Both the position numbers and the translations under genes were made by a program. A stretch of 64,000 nt of DNA from Flavobacterium nitrogenifigens (GTDB lineage Bacteria > Bacteroidota > Bacteroidia > Flavobacteriales > Flavobacteriaceae). The stretch lies in assembly GCF_003254565.1 (NCBI RefSeq), contig NZ_QJRI01000171.1, positions 1-64,000 on the forward strand, given 5' to 3'. The notes beneath the pieces were generated by a model. The model was not told the DNA's origin. It saw only the letters and a list, made by a program, of their open reading frames with translations, and searched no databases. This document shows positions 8,613 to 17,609 of the stretch, one piece after another; positions within the stretch are counted from its first letter, which is position 1, and the number at the start of each line of letters is the position of its first letter.

Positions 8613-9887
8613 TTATAATCCCGTTGCCATTGTTTTTAAACCTCTTTCTTCGATAAGATTTTGTCTTACTTGAATCGAACGATATAATGCTACAGGGTTT
8701 AAAGCCGCTCCAGAACGAAGACGAGCTTCTGCAACTAATGCGCGAACGTCTGTACGGAATGCATTCTGAAGAATTTCTTGTGCTTTTACCACGTCATTTT
8801 CTTCTTGCGCTTTTTCTAATGCTTTTCTGTCCACAGAAAGTGCTTGCGCATAAGCAATCATAATCGCTTCAACAGACTGCAATAAATCTTCTAATGGATC
8901 TTTGATGTTATGAGAAGCATCAATCATCCAGCCTAAATCTTTGGCATGATTCATTCCTCTTGCATCCATTCCTTCCACTAATTCATTAAAAATCAAGAAT
9001 AATTGATATGGTTTTAATGCTCCAGCCGTTAAATCATCATCTCCGTATTTTGAATCGTTAAAGTGGAATCCACCTAGTTTGTTTTCCATCAATAATAAAG
9101 AAACAATCTGCTCGATATTGGCATTTGGAAGGTGGTGGCCTAAATCGACTAAAGTCTGCGCTTTGTCGCCTAACTTTTTAACATACGAATAAGACTGCCC
9201 CCAATCTGCTACAGTCGTAGAATAAAAGTTAGGCTCAGCACATTTATACTCTAAAAATAATTTCCAGTTTGACGGTAATGCATCGTAGATTTCCTCTAAA
9301 CTTTCTAATGTATTTTGATACGCTTTTCTAAAGTTTAATTGCCCAGGGAAATTAGATCCGTCTGCCAGCCAAACTGTTAAAGACTCAGATCCTAATTCGA
9401 TTCCGTGTTTAATAACTTCTATGTTGTGAGCGATTGCCTGTTTGCGAACCGCTTTGTTTACGTTTTGTAAAGAACCGTATTTATAAGTATGTTCGGCACT
9501 TGCCTGATCTTGAAATGTATTTGAGTTCATCGCATCAAACTTCAAACCATGCTGATTAGCAAGTGTTTTGATTGCTTTGTAATCAGTCGGGATATCCCAC
9601 GGAATGTGAAGAGAAATAGCTCCCGAAGCATTGTTTAATTTGTGAAGCAATCCAACATCTTCAATTTTTTCTTCTAAAGAACGAGGTTCTCCACCTCCAG
9701 CAAAACGTCCAAATCTTGTTCCCCCTGTTCCTAAAGCCCAAGATGGAATTGCAATTTGAAAGTCGATTAATTTTTGAATAATCGCTTCTGTATCATTTAT
9801 TTCTGATGCTGTAAAAACTAATTTATTTTGGTGTTTTTTTAATAAATCTTCGTTATGAGATTCGATGTGGTTTGATCCGATTAACAT
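8613..9887 (-). CDS. rhaI: L-rhamnose isomerase, RhaI type
   Basis: A 424-residue TIM-barrel sugar isomerase of the RhaI type, which is distinct from the enterobacterial RhaA. Features include RFAGGGEPRSLEEKIEDV, the metal-site regions LFLEYKCAEPNFYS and TLVDLGHHLP, and GGFHFNDSKYGDDDLTAG. It converts L-rhamnose to L-rhamnulose. It lies directly upstream of the kinase with an AT-rich 64-bp spacer. The spacer upstream of the gene carries a terminator and a dispersed repeat, so it may have its own promoter. Confidence 0.92.
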   Translation of the reverse strand: MLIGSNHIESHNEDLLKKHQNKLVFTASEINDTEAIIQKLIDFQIAIPSWALGTGGTRFGRFAGGGEPRSLEEKIEDVGLLHKLNNASGAISLHIPWDIPTDYKAIKTLANQHGLKFDAMNSNTFQDQASAEHTYKYGSLQNVNKAVRKQAIAHNIEVIKHGIELGSESLTVWLADGSNFPGQLNFRKAYQNTLESLEEIYDALPSNWKLFLEYKCAEPNFYSTTVADWGQSYSYVKKLGDKAQTLVDLGHHLPNANIEQIVSLLLMENKLGGFHFNDSKYGDDDLTAGALKPYQLFLIFNELVEGMDARGMNHAKDLGWMIDASHNIKDPLEDLLQSVEAIMIAYAQALSVDRKALEKAQEENDVVKAQEILQNAFRTDVRALVAEARLRSGAALNPVALYRSIQVRQNLIEERGLKTMATGL

Positions 9888-9949
9888 AGTTATTGATATT
9901 TTAATAGAGTTTTACAAGATATAAATTTTATACGTTTAGTATATTTTTT

Positions 9950-10131
9950 TAACACGCAATGCCTAGATTTTAGACGCGGATGACACAGATTCGCTATCGC
10001 GAAAACGCTGATTGACGCAGATTTTTTTATCCTGAGATTTAATCTATTAAATCTGTCTAAATCTGCGTGAAACAAAAAAATCCGTTTTTTCAGCGTCTTC
10101 GCGATAGCGAATCCGTTTTATCTGCGTTCTG
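9950..10131. repeat. Dispersed inverted repeat with CGCTATCGCGA arms
   Basis: Two arms, each containing GATTCGCTATCGCGA or its inverse plus an ACGCAGAT-type block, face each other across an AT-rich centre, forming a long imperfect hairpin. Similar GCAGATT blocks recur at 21671-21815. It occupies most of the rhaEW-rhaI spacer. No coding signal is seen here. Confidence 0.8.
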
Positions 10132-10243
10132 TAATTTTCATATGTTTACTAATTTTCAACTTAAAAATTTAATATCAGTTAAACTCTGGTTGTACTTCAC
10201 TTTTTTGTTAAGTTTTCTTTGTTAAAGCGAATTGTTATATGCT

Positions 10244-10279
10244 AAAAAAATCTAACGTTCGAAAGAATTCGAACGCTAG
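10244..10279 (-). terminator. Intrinsic terminator after rhaEW
   Basis: A 10-bp stem with one mismatch (CTAACGTTCG against CGAACGCTAG, loop 8 nt) is followed on the minus strand by seven T residues. It lies about 55 bp after the rhaEW stop. It suggests that rhaT-rhaEW form one unit and rhaI-rhaB-lut another, or that the cluster has partial readthrough. Confidence 0.75.
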
Positions 10280-10334
10280 ACCACAAAAAACCACTTTTGC
10301 TTAAACAAACTTATATAAAAAACCTAAACAATCT

Positions 10335-12479
10335 TTATCTATAAAAGCCCATGCCTACGCCACCGTCAACGTTTAAGGCGTTTCCTGTAGATTTACCTAG
10401 TAAACCTCCAACAAAAGCATAACAAGCGTTAGCAATATCATCTGGCAATATGATTTCATTTAATAACGTACGTTTTGCATAGTAAGCCGGAAGTTCTTCA
10501 ACTGTGATTCCGTATGCTTTTGCACGACCTTCTGCCCATCCTCCAGACCAAATGTTTGAGTCTGAAATTACAGCATCAGGATTTACTGTATTTACACGAA
10601 TTTTATCTGCTCCAAGCTCTGCAGCCATTAAACGTGTTAAGTGCGCTTGAGCAGCTTTTGCCGAACCATAACCTGGGTTATTTGGACCAGCAACAACAGC
10701 ATTTTTAGAAACGATATTGACAATATCACCTCCAAAACCTTGTTTGCGCATTACCTCGATTCCGGCTTTAGAAACAATAAATTGTCCTTTTACCAAAATA
10801 TCGTATAATCTGTCCCACTCTTCTAAAGTGTGTTCTGCAATAGATTTAGAAATACTAATTCCAGCATTGTTTACAATAATATCTACACCTCCAAAAGCTA
10901 AACAAGCTTCGTCTAATGCTTTTTCTGTGCTTACTTCGTCAGTAACATTCAATAAAGTGCTAGAAACGGCATCTTTACCAAAAGCTTTAATAAACTCATC
11001 AGATGCGCCTTGCAAACGCTCTTCGTTAATATCATTAATTACCACACAAGCACCTTCTTGAGCGAATTTTTTAGCTATAGCTTTACCAATTCCGCCCGCA
11101 GAACCAGTGATTAAAGCTACTCTTCCAGACAATGCTTTTGGTTTTGGCATACGCTGTAATTTTGCTTCTTCTAATAACCAATATTCAATATCAAAAGCTT
11201 CTTGGTGTGGTAAAGAAGTATATTCTGAAACTGCTTCAGCACCTTTCATTACGTTTACGGCATTGATATAATATTCAGATGCCAAGCGAGCCATTGTTTT
11301 ATCTTTAGCAAAAGTGAACATACCAACTCCTGGATATAAAATAACAACCGGGTTTGGGTCACGCATTGCTGGCGAGTTTGATTTTTTGCATGCATTATAA
11401 TACTCTTTGTACATAGCACGGTAAGCCTCAAATGCAGGAGCTAATTTTGCTTTTACTGCAGCAACATCAGATAAATCTTCGTTTGGATCTAATTCTAAAA
11501 CCAATGGACTGATTTTAGTTCTCAAGAAGTGATCTGGACAAGATGTTCCTAATGGAGCTAATTTTGCTAAATCATTAGAATTAATAAATTCCAAAACTCT
11601 TGCATCGTCTGTATAATGACCAATCATTTGACGCTCTGATGAACAGAAACCTCTTAAAATCGGAGCTACTTTTGCTGCTTTTAATTTACGGTCTGCTTCT
11701 GGAAGACTGTCAATTTTCTTTCCTCCAAAAACTGGACGTGTTTTTCCATAATTATCTTCTAAGTAAGTCGCACATTTCTCGATTACTTCCAGCGTATTGA
11801 TATAACTATCAAACGCAGTGTCTCCCCAAGTAAACAAACCATGAGAACCTAACATGATTCCGCGTAGTTTTTTACCATTTTTTTCTGCTTCTTCTAAACA
11901 AGCTCTCAACTGAAGACCAAGATCAAATCCTGGACGCTGCCAACCTACCCAGCCAATTTCTCCGTTGAATAATTCTTCTGTGATTTTCTTTCCATCTTTT
12001 GCAGCAGCGATTGCAATTGCCGCGTCTGGATGTAAGTGATCGATATGTTTGAATGGAAGAAAACCATGTAAAGGTGTATCGATAGAAGGCGCTTTTGAAG
12101 CTAAATCGAAAATACAATGATTGAACAATTCTACCATTTCATCTTCAAACTCAATTCCTCTGTAAACGTTTTCAAGATTACGAAGTCTGTCCAAATACAA
12201 AGCTGCACAACCTGATTTTGTCAACGTTCCAATATCACCGCCAGAACCTTTAATCCACATTACTTCAGAAGATTCTCCAGTAAGAGGATCTTTGTCTGTA
12301 ATTTTTACAGAAGTGTTTCCACCTCCGTAGTTGGTCAATCTTAAATCAGCTCCTAACAAGTTAGAACGATAAATAAAAAGCGCTACTTCATCACCTGCTA
12401 ATGCTGCTGCCTTAGCTTCATCCCAAAGGTAGCTTACATGCTTAAAATTCATATTATTAATTGTGTTTGTATTCGACAT
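10335..12479 (-). CDS. rhaEW: Bifunctional rhamnulose-1-phosphate aldolase / lactaldehyde dehydrogenase
   Basis: A 714-residue two-domain protein. Residues about 15-440 are a class II aldolase region with NYGGGNTSVKI (50-60), the metal-site segment HGFLPFKHIDHLHPD (138-152) and GSHGLFTWGD (211-220). Residues about 451-714 are a short-chain dehydrogenase with TGSAGGIG and the YxxxK pair at 604 and 608. Characterised RhaEW enzymes split rhamnulose 1-phosphate into DHAP and L-lactaldehyde, then oxidise the latter to L-lactate with NAD. The nearby lutABC operon fits that product. An alternative start is Met10. Confidence 0.93.
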   Translation of the reverse strand: MSNTNTINNMNFKHVSYLWDEAKAAALAGDEVALFIYRSNLLGADLRLTNYGGGNTSVKITDKDPLTGESSEVMWIKGSGGDIGTLTKSGCAALYLDRLRNLENVYRGIEFEDEMVELFNHCIFDLASKAPSIDTPLHGFLPFKHIDHLHPDAAIAIAAAKDGKKITEELFNGEIGWVGWQRPGFDLGLQLRACLEEAEKNGKKLRGIMLGSHGLFTWGDTAFDSYINTLEVIEKCATYLEDNYGKTRPVFGGKKIDSLPEADRKLKAAKVAPILRGFCSSERQMIGHYTDDARVLEFINSNDLAKLAPLGTSCPDHFLRTKISPLVLELDPNEDLSDVAAVKAKLAPAFEAYRAMYKEYYNACKKSNSPAMRDPNPVVILYPGVGMFTFAKDKTMARLASEYYINAVNVMKGAEAVSEYTSLPHQEAFDIEYWLLEEAKLQRMPKPKALSGRVALITGSAGGIGKAIAKKFAQEGACVVINDINEERLQGASDEFIKAFGKDAVSSTLLNVTDEVSTEKALDEACLAFGGVDIIVNNAGISISKSIAEHTLEEWDRLYDILVKGQFIVSKAGIEVMRKQGFGGDIVNIVSKNAVVAGPNNPGYGSAKAAQAHLTRLMAAELGADKIRVNTVNPDAVISDSNIWSGGWAEGRAKAYGITVEELPAYYAKRTLLNEIILPDDIANACYAFVGGLLGKSTGNALNVDGGVGMGFYR

Positions 12480-12505
12480 ATACTATTTTAAATTATTTCT
12501 TGTAT

Positions 12506-13555
12506 TTATAATGAGTTACCAATTCCTACCAAAACAATTGCAAGCATGATAAGCCCAATTCCCCAGAAAAAAGTTCTCATTGTTTTTTTAGAAACCCCTG
12601 TCCATTCTTTCAAATAAAATCCCCAAAAGTTAGCTGTTAAAATGATGGTTGCCATATGCAGAATCCAAGAACTTGCACCATTTCCTAATTTGCTTTCTCC
12701 CATTCCATAAAAGAAAAACTGTAAAAACCACATGGTTCCTGCAAGAGCAGAAAACAAAACGTTTTTGGTTATTGGAGTAGATTTATCAGTATAATTTTTA
12801 ATTGATTTATTTTTAAAATTCAAGTAAAGACACCAGATAAAGTTGGTTGTTAATCCTCCCCAAAGTAAAACAACATAAGTTACATTGTTTTGAAACAAAG
12901 GATTAGCTCCATTTACTACAGCTTGCTCAGCCATAGATTTTCCAGCCTCAATTCCGTAATTAAAGAATGAACTTAAAATTCCTGAAATCACCGCTACAAT
13001 CAAACCTTTTACGAGATTGAAGTCTTTGTCTTTATCTTCATGACCAGTTGCAAAATCTTTCTCTTTCAGCATTCCTGCTTTTCCTGAGATTGCAATTCCG
13101 ATCAGATAGACCACCACACCCAATAAAACGATCTGCCCGCCAGTATTAGTAAGCATGTGAGAGAATGAAATTTTCCCTTCTGTTGGAACAATATCATAAT
13201 AAATGGAAGGCACTAAAGCTCCAAATGCAGAGCAGAATCCTAATGTAATTGAATTTCCTAAAGACATTCCTAGGTAACGAACGCCTAAACCATAAGTTAA
13301 ACCGCCAATTCCCCAGATTAACCCCATTGTAAATGTGAAAGTTTTTATTGATGGAGAAGCTGATGCAATAATTTCTGTAAAATTTGGAATCGTTAAGTAC
13401 GCTGCAATTGGCGGAACAATCAGCCAAGAGAAAAATCCTCCCACAAGCCAATAGCTCTCCCAAGCCCAGTCTTTCACTTTTTTGAAAGGCATATAAAAAC
13501 TCCCTGAAGAAAATCCTCCGATAGAGTGAAAAATGATCCCTAATAATGATTCCAT
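12506..13555 (-). CDS. rhaT: L-rhamnose/proton symporter, RhaT family
   Basis: A 349-residue integral membrane protein with about ten hydrophobic segments, matching the usual RhaT length (about 344). The N-terminus MESLLGIIFHSIGGFSSGSFYMPFKKVKDWAWESYWLVGG is characteristic of the family, as is the GLTYGLGVRYLGMSLG segment near residue 90. It imports L-rhamnose across the inner membrane. It is first in the minus-strand rhamnose unit, 26 bp ahead of rhaEW, and faces the divergent GntR-type regulator. Confidence 0.92.
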   Translation of the reverse strand: MESLLGIIFHSIGGFSSGSFYMPFKKVKDWAWESYWLVGGFFSWLIVPPIAAYLTIPNFTEIIASASPSIKTFTFTMGLIWGIGGLTYGLGVRYLGMSLGNSITLGFCSAFGALVPSIYYDIVPTEGKISFSHMLTNTGGQIVLLGVVVYLIGIAISGKAGMLKEKDFATGHEDKDKDFNLVKGLIVAVISGILSSFFNYGIEAGKSMAEQAVVNGANPLFQNNVTYVVLLWGGLTTNFIWCLYLNFKNKSIKNYTDKSTPITKNVLFSALAGTMWFLQFFFYGMGESKLGNGASSWILHMATIILTANFWGFYLKEWTGVSKKTMRTFFWGIGLIMLAIVLVGIGNSL

Positions 13556-13935
13556 ATTATTGTTTTTGGTTTAGGTTAGGTTTGTTAGTAATTTGGTTTT
13601 GTAAAATAAGAGAATGTCAAAAAGAAAACTGTCCTGTACTATCCTTTACGGATTTCATATTTTTTGTTAAAACTAAAGATTATTAGAAATAACAGCTTGC
13701 AATTATTGGGTAAATAAATTTAAAATGGCTATTTTAGCAATCGATTTCGTAATTATTGATTCTTCATTTGGGTTAAAATTCAGAAATCATAAAAAAAATA
13801 TTACAAGCCTTATCGATTTCTCTTTTTCGTTATGAAAATGATTCTGCTTAACAGATTCTTTTTTATAGAAGAGATTTTTTAAAATTATTTAGAATTAAAA
13901 GAGTCTTGTTGAAATACAAGACAGATTTCCTCAAA
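13556..13935. other. Divergent control region between rhaT and the regulator
   Basis: A 380-bp AT-rich spacer that should contain both promoters. A block CTGTCCTGTACTATCC at 13630-13645 has a core (GTACTAT) resembling ACGTACTATAC at 4095-4105, upstream of the GH27 gene, and is a possible operator. No perfect TAnnTTTG element was found for either gene. The regulator frame can also be read from a TTG at 13906. Confidence 0.4.
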
Positions 13936-14982
13936 ATGAACATGATCAAACTTATTAAAATAGACGAAGATTCTCGAGTTCCGAAATACAAACAGATTGT
14001 AGACTCTATTCTTCAGAACATCGCTAACGGAAATTTAAAAATCAATCAAAAAATTCCTTCTATAAATAGTTTCAGCGAAGAATTTTATATGTCTCGTGAT
14101 ACTGTTGAGAAAGCGTATAATATTTTAAAAGAAAGAAAAATCATTTCTTCAATTAGGGGAAAAGGCTACTATATTACCCGAACAAAATTGGAATCTAAAG
14201 TCAATATTTTATTTTTGACCAATAAATTGAGTTCCTACAAAATGAAAACCTATAGTTCATTTATTGATACACTAGGTGCTAATGCTCATGTTGACCTCCA
14301 AATTTACCACTGCGACGAAACTTTATTTTTGAATATTTTAGATAAGTTTGAAGGTGCTTATGATTATTACGTAATAACAACGCACTTTAAAACAGACGAA
14401 TTAAGGCATTTAAGTTTTACTGATGAAGTCGTCAGTGCTATTAAAAAGATCCCGCAAGAAAAACTAGTGGTTTTAGATAATATCAAATTAGGAACAGGCG
14501 ATGACGTAATTAAGATTTATCAAGATTTTGAAAATGATATTTATAATGCTCTAATAGAAGGTCTTTCTAAAATATCAAAATACAAACGTTTAATTCTGGT
14601 TTATCCTGACAAAGCAGTTTATCCTTATCCTAGACGAATTTTGCACGGATTTAGAAAATTCTGTGTCGAACACGAAATCAATTTTGAGATCTTAAGTGAG
14701 GTTTATGATGATATGATTCTTAAAAAAGGAGACCTATTTATCACTATCGAAGAATCTGATTTGGTAAATTTAGTAAAACAGATTCGTGATGAAGAATTTG
14801 TTTTAGGAAAAGATATTGGTGTTATCTCTTATAACGACACTCCTTTAAAAGACTTACTTGGCATTACTGTAATGTCGACCGATTTTAATGTAATGGGAGA
14901 AACTGCTGCGAGAATGATTTTAAACAAAGAAAAAGGTCATGTAAAAGTTCCTTTTAATTTTATTGATAGAAATTCTATTTAG
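13936..14982 (+). CDS. GntR-family regulator with sugar-binding-like domain
   Basis: A 348-residue regulator. Residues about 5-75 are a GntR winged helix (VPKYKQIVDSILQNIANGNLK, then SRDTVEKAYNILKERKIISSIRGKGYYI). The remainder resembles the periplasmic-binding-protein-like effector domain of LacI/GntR hybrids such as Bacteroidota AraR-type proteins. The ATG at 13936 is chosen over an upstream TTG. It is divergent from rhaT, so it is the likely rhamnose regulator, with L-rhamnose or an early intermediate as effector. The effector is inferred from neighbours. Confidence 0.87.
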   Translation: MNMIKLIKIDEDSRVPKYKQIVDSILQNIANGNLKINQKIPSINSFSEEFYMSRDTVEKAYNILKERKIISSIRGKGYYITRTKLESKVNILFLTNKLSSYKMKTYSSFIDTLGANAHVDLQIYHCDETLFLNILDKFEGAYDYYVITTHFKTDELRHLSFTDEVVSAIKKIPQEKLVVLDNIKLGTGDDVIKIYQDFENDIYNALIEGLSKISKYKRLILVYPDKAVYPYPRRILHGFRKFCVEHEINFEILSEVYDDMILKKGDLFITIEESDLVNLVKQIRDEEFVLGKDIGVISYNDTPLKDLLGITVMSTDFNVMGETAARMILNKEKGHVKVPFNFIDRNSI

Positions 14983-15070
14983 TAGGTGCAAAGGTTCTGA
15001 GGTTCTGAGGGACAAAGGTTTCTTCTCTTTGTCTAAAAGTCTACGTCTTTTTGCTGATAATTTATTCTAT

Positions 15071-15096
15071 AAAAAAACCTCGTCTTTTGGACGAGG
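15071..15096 (-). terminator. Intrinsic terminator after the histone H1-like gene
   Basis: A stem CCTCGTC/GACGAGG with a 5-nt loop is followed on the minus strand by seven T residues. It is 12 bp past the stop codon of the small gene at 15108-15284. Confidence 0.9.
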
Positions 15097-15107
15097 TCTT
15101 AGTTGTA

Positions 15108-15284
15108 TTATTTTTTTGATTCTTCGATAGAAACTTTTCTGAACTCTTTTAAAAGTTTTTCAATTTCTAAAGTTGATTTACGTGCTCTTGGTCCAGCAGC
15201 TTTAATTCCTTTTTCAGTCAAAGATTCAGCTTCAGCTTTGAATGTTTCAATTTCGGCGTTGATTTTTACTAATAAATCTTTCAT
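15108..15284 (-). CDS. Small histone H1-like protein
   Basis: A 58-residue, lysine- and glutamate-rich, fully helical-looking protein running MKDLLVKINAEIETFKAEAE through AAGPRARKSTLEIEKLL to a KK end. This matches the short histone H1-like proteins found across Bacteroidota, which are thought to bind DNA. It has a consensus promoter (15310-15339) and an intrinsic terminator, so it is a single-gene unit that is probably well expressed. The stop TAA is at 15108-15110. Family recognition is from sequence pattern only. Confidence 0.88.
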   Translation of the reverse strand: MKDLLVKINAEIETFKAEAESLTEKGIKAAGPRARKSTLEIEKLLKEFRKVSIEESKK

Positions 15285-15309
15285 GCTTATATATTGTTAA
15301 ATTAAGCCA

Positions 15310-15339
15310 CAAAAATAAAAGTTTGTGTGATAGTTACAA
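15310..15339 (-). promoter_or_regulatory. Consensus Bacteroidota promoter of the histone-like gene
   Basis: Read on the minus strand, TTG is followed by 19 bases and then TATTTTTG. This fits TTG-N17-23-TAnnTTTG exactly. It lies about 26 bp upstream of the ATG. Confidence 0.8.
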
Positions 15340-15719
15340 CAATTTTGCTGTTAAATTTAATGCAGTTTTTCATTCAATTTCTTTACAATAAATTGACTTC
15401 TGATTTTTCAAAAACCCCAGCAAATACAATACATTAACAATCAGTAACTTATACATGAATGTGATTTTATAACCACTTTTAGAGCTTTTTATAAAGCATT
15501 TTAAAAAATAACCAATTTTTCTAGAATTAAGTCTAGAAATACTTCAAACAGCGAACTTCTAAGCGGAGAAATTACGCGAAAAAGGAAAATTTTACGCTAT
15601 GAAAGTCTTATTGGGACAAACATTTTTAAGCTATTTTACATTTAAAGAATAAAGAATTATCCATAAGATTCAAACAATCTAAGCCATTTTACTTGCATAA
15701 TAGTTTAGCCATTTCAAAT
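15340..15719. other. Intergenic stretch without a gene
   Basis: Between the histone-like promoter and the end of the DUF4861 gene I see AT-rich sequence without a coding frame, strong hairpin or recognisable repeat. Its right part is simply the 3' flank of the DUF4861 gene. Confidence 0.5.
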
Positions 15720-17009
15720 TTATTTTATTTCCATTTTTACCTTGATGGAAAGCTGTTTGGCCAAATTGGTCACATAATTAGTAAAGAAAACTGGGTCATT
15801 AAAGCCTTTATCTGCGCTCAGTTCCCAGGCCGCAATGGCATAATAGCTTATTTCTTTATTATTCTCTACTTTCAATTTTGCTAAATACGAATCTGTCAGC
15901 TGCCCCGTTTTTGGAGCTTCTATATAACCTTGGTAGATTTTTGCAGGAACTAAAATAGCTGTTCCTAAAATCCATTGGCGTTCATAAGTCAGATAATCAT
16001 GCTGAATTAAACAAATCCAATCGCCAGCTTCTATAACTTGAAGTGGATTTTTATTGTTTAAATTAGAAATTGCTGCCAGAAAAGTTTCATTTCCTTTAAT
16101 ACCATTTATAGAAACAGTGTTTTTATAACCATACATGCCTGGCCAGATAGAAGTGGTTTCCTGCACTTGATATAGATTTCCTCCAGCATTCCAATTTTGA
16201 TAATGGTAGCTTAAAACAGAATTAACAGGGCCTTCAGCAGCAATTTTAAAAGTGGTCTTTTCTACATTATTGATAGTGTCATTGCCTAAAATTCCAAGTC
16301 TATTTATTTTATTATCAATCAACAATGCATAACCTCCTAGGCCCACAGAATTTCCAACAGGAAAAATATCTCTTCCCCAATCGTACATTACATGATAATT
16401 ATCTTCAACTGCACCTTTGCTATTTATCCCCACATTTTCGGGAGTTATTCCTGGAAGTTTTTTCCCGAAAACATCTTTAGAATTTCTTCCGTCCAAATAA
16501 TGTCTAAAACCGACTTTATCATTTTCCCAAGTTGGACCATCTGTCTGGTATTTTTGATAGCCCAATTTTCTATGAACTTGATCTGCCATTAATACTTCCT
16601 GCGTATCAGGATGAACTGGAAGATCCTTCCCTTCTCTTTTTCCAAAACGAACACTTGTTTTTACTGGAAACTTCGGATCTGTTTCAGACCATTTTAATTG
16701 AATATCTTTTTCTTCGTTTGGAAGAAAATCCACAGTAAAAAAAAGTTCATCCCACTTTCCATCATCAGTAAAATCATTTGTTTGCGCAGGAATTGTATCT
16801 GTTTTAGAAAGCAATATCGGAAAAGTTCCCTTTATGTTATTTTCTCCTATATTCTCTCTTTTTATAGAAATTGCCTTTTGCGAAAGTGCCAAAGAACTGC
16901 CGTTCTTTAAAATAATCGTTCTTTCTGATACATTTTTAGAAACTTTACAACCTATCAATAAGACTGTAGCTAAAACAGTTGGAAGATAAAATAATACTCT
17001 TTTTTTCAT
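15720..17009 (-). CDS. DUF4861 family lipoprotein (first copy)
   Basis: A 429-residue predicted lipoprotein: a hydrophobic leader ends in LLIGCK, so the cysteine at about 22 would be lipidated. The C-terminal two thirds resemble the DUF4861 protein at 28363-29328. Shared signatures are GPTWENDKVGFRHYLDGRN, then DVFGKK, then DWGRDIF...GNSVGLGGYAL. The family is common in polysaccharide utilization loci, and no activity is known to me for it. About 110 extra N-terminal residues are absent from the other copy. It is separated from the main locus by 2.2 kb, so co-regulation is uncertain. Confidence 0.82.
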   Translation of the reverse strand: MKKRVLFYLPTVLATVLLIGCKVSKNVSERTIILKNGSSLALSQKAISIKRENIGENNIKGTFPILLSKTDTIPAQTNDFTDDGKWDELFFTVDFLPNEEKDIQLKWSETDPKFPVKTSVRFGKREGKDLPVHPDTQEVLMADQVHRKLGYQKYQTDGPTWENDKVGFRHYLDGRNSKDVFGKKLPGITPENVGINSKGAVEDNYHVMYDWGRDIFPVGNSVGLGGYALLIDNKINRLGILGNDTINNVEKTTFKIAAEGPVNSVLSYHYQNWNAGGNLYQVQETTSIWPGMYGYKNTVSINGIKGNETFLAAISNLNNKNPLQVIEAGDWICLIQHDYLTYERQWILGTAILVPAKIYQGYIEAPKTGQLTDSYLAKLKVENNKEISYYAIAAWELSADKGFNDPVFFTNYVTNLAKQLSIKVKMEIK

Positions 17010-17101
17010 TCTTTCTTATTCTTTATTTTTCAGAACAATTTAGCGGTTTTAATTGTTATAATAACACTTAAAATTAGAAAACTTTGTTTAATGAATGAGC
17101 C

Positions 17102-17143
17102 AAAAATAAAAAGCAGGATAAAGAACAACATTTACCCTGCTTT
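17102..17143 (-). terminator. Intrinsic terminator after the 127-residue protein
   Basis: An 8-bp stem AAAGCAGG/CCTGCTTT with an 18-nt loop is followed on the minus strand by a T-rich tract. It supports the small gene at 17204-17587 as real and as the last gene of its unit. Confidence 0.7.
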
Positions 17144-17203
17144 AAAAGCATCATTTTTTAACCAAAATGTACTCACGAAAAAAATATAAAAAAATAAAAT
17201 AAA

Positions 17204-17587
17204 TTACATCAAAAAGTACATCGCTCTGTAATATTCCTGAAACTTTTTCAGAAAATCTTTTGAAGGTTTAAAAGATTTTTTCTCCTCCTTATATTCAGAT
17301 TTACCGCTAAAAAAAAGTTTCAACTCTTTTAGAATTTCAGTCCTTGTTTTTGACTCATCAAACAAAATTAAATTGTTAGTTACTTCCAAAAATGAAAGGC
17401 TTCTATAAAACTGGATATTAAATAAACAGACCAAAGTATTTGCTCCCCTTTTGCCGTGCGATAAAAAATTAAGCAGTTCACTGTGATTGTATATAACATA
17501 CACTATCCGATCAGATTTTTTTTCAGTTTCCTCAAAAAAAGAATCTTCATAAAAATCGAATTCTTCTTTAAATCTTCTTTTAAACAT
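17204..17587 (-). CDS. Unrecognised small protein downstream of secreted protein
   Basis: A 127-residue protein from ATG 17587 (MFKRRFKEEFDFYEDSFF). An apparent extension to 17800 only runs antisense-like through the preceding gene in another frame. The body has KSDRIVYVIYNHSELLNFLSHGKRGANTLVCLFN, a serine- and leucine-rich middle, SKTRTEILKELKLFF and a basic tail ending YRAMYFLM. There is no signal peptide or catalytic motif. It starts 22 bp after the secreted protein and ends before a terminator, so the two form a pair. I do not recognise the family. Confidence 0.65.
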   Translation of the reverse strand: MFKRRFKEEFDFYEDSFFEETEKKSDRIVYVIYNHSELLNFLSHGKRGANTLVCLFNIQFYRSLSFLEVTNNLILFDESKTRTEILKELKLFFSGKSEYKEEKKSFKPSKDFLKKFQEYYRAMYFLM

Positions 17588-17609
17588 TTTTAAGAAAACG
17601 CCTTTGCTA

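Noticed and set aside
13736-13749. GCAATCGATTTCG in the rhaT/regulator spacer as a LacI-type site
   Set aside because: It shares the core only; the outer bases differ and no -7 element is next to it, unlike the three good sites.
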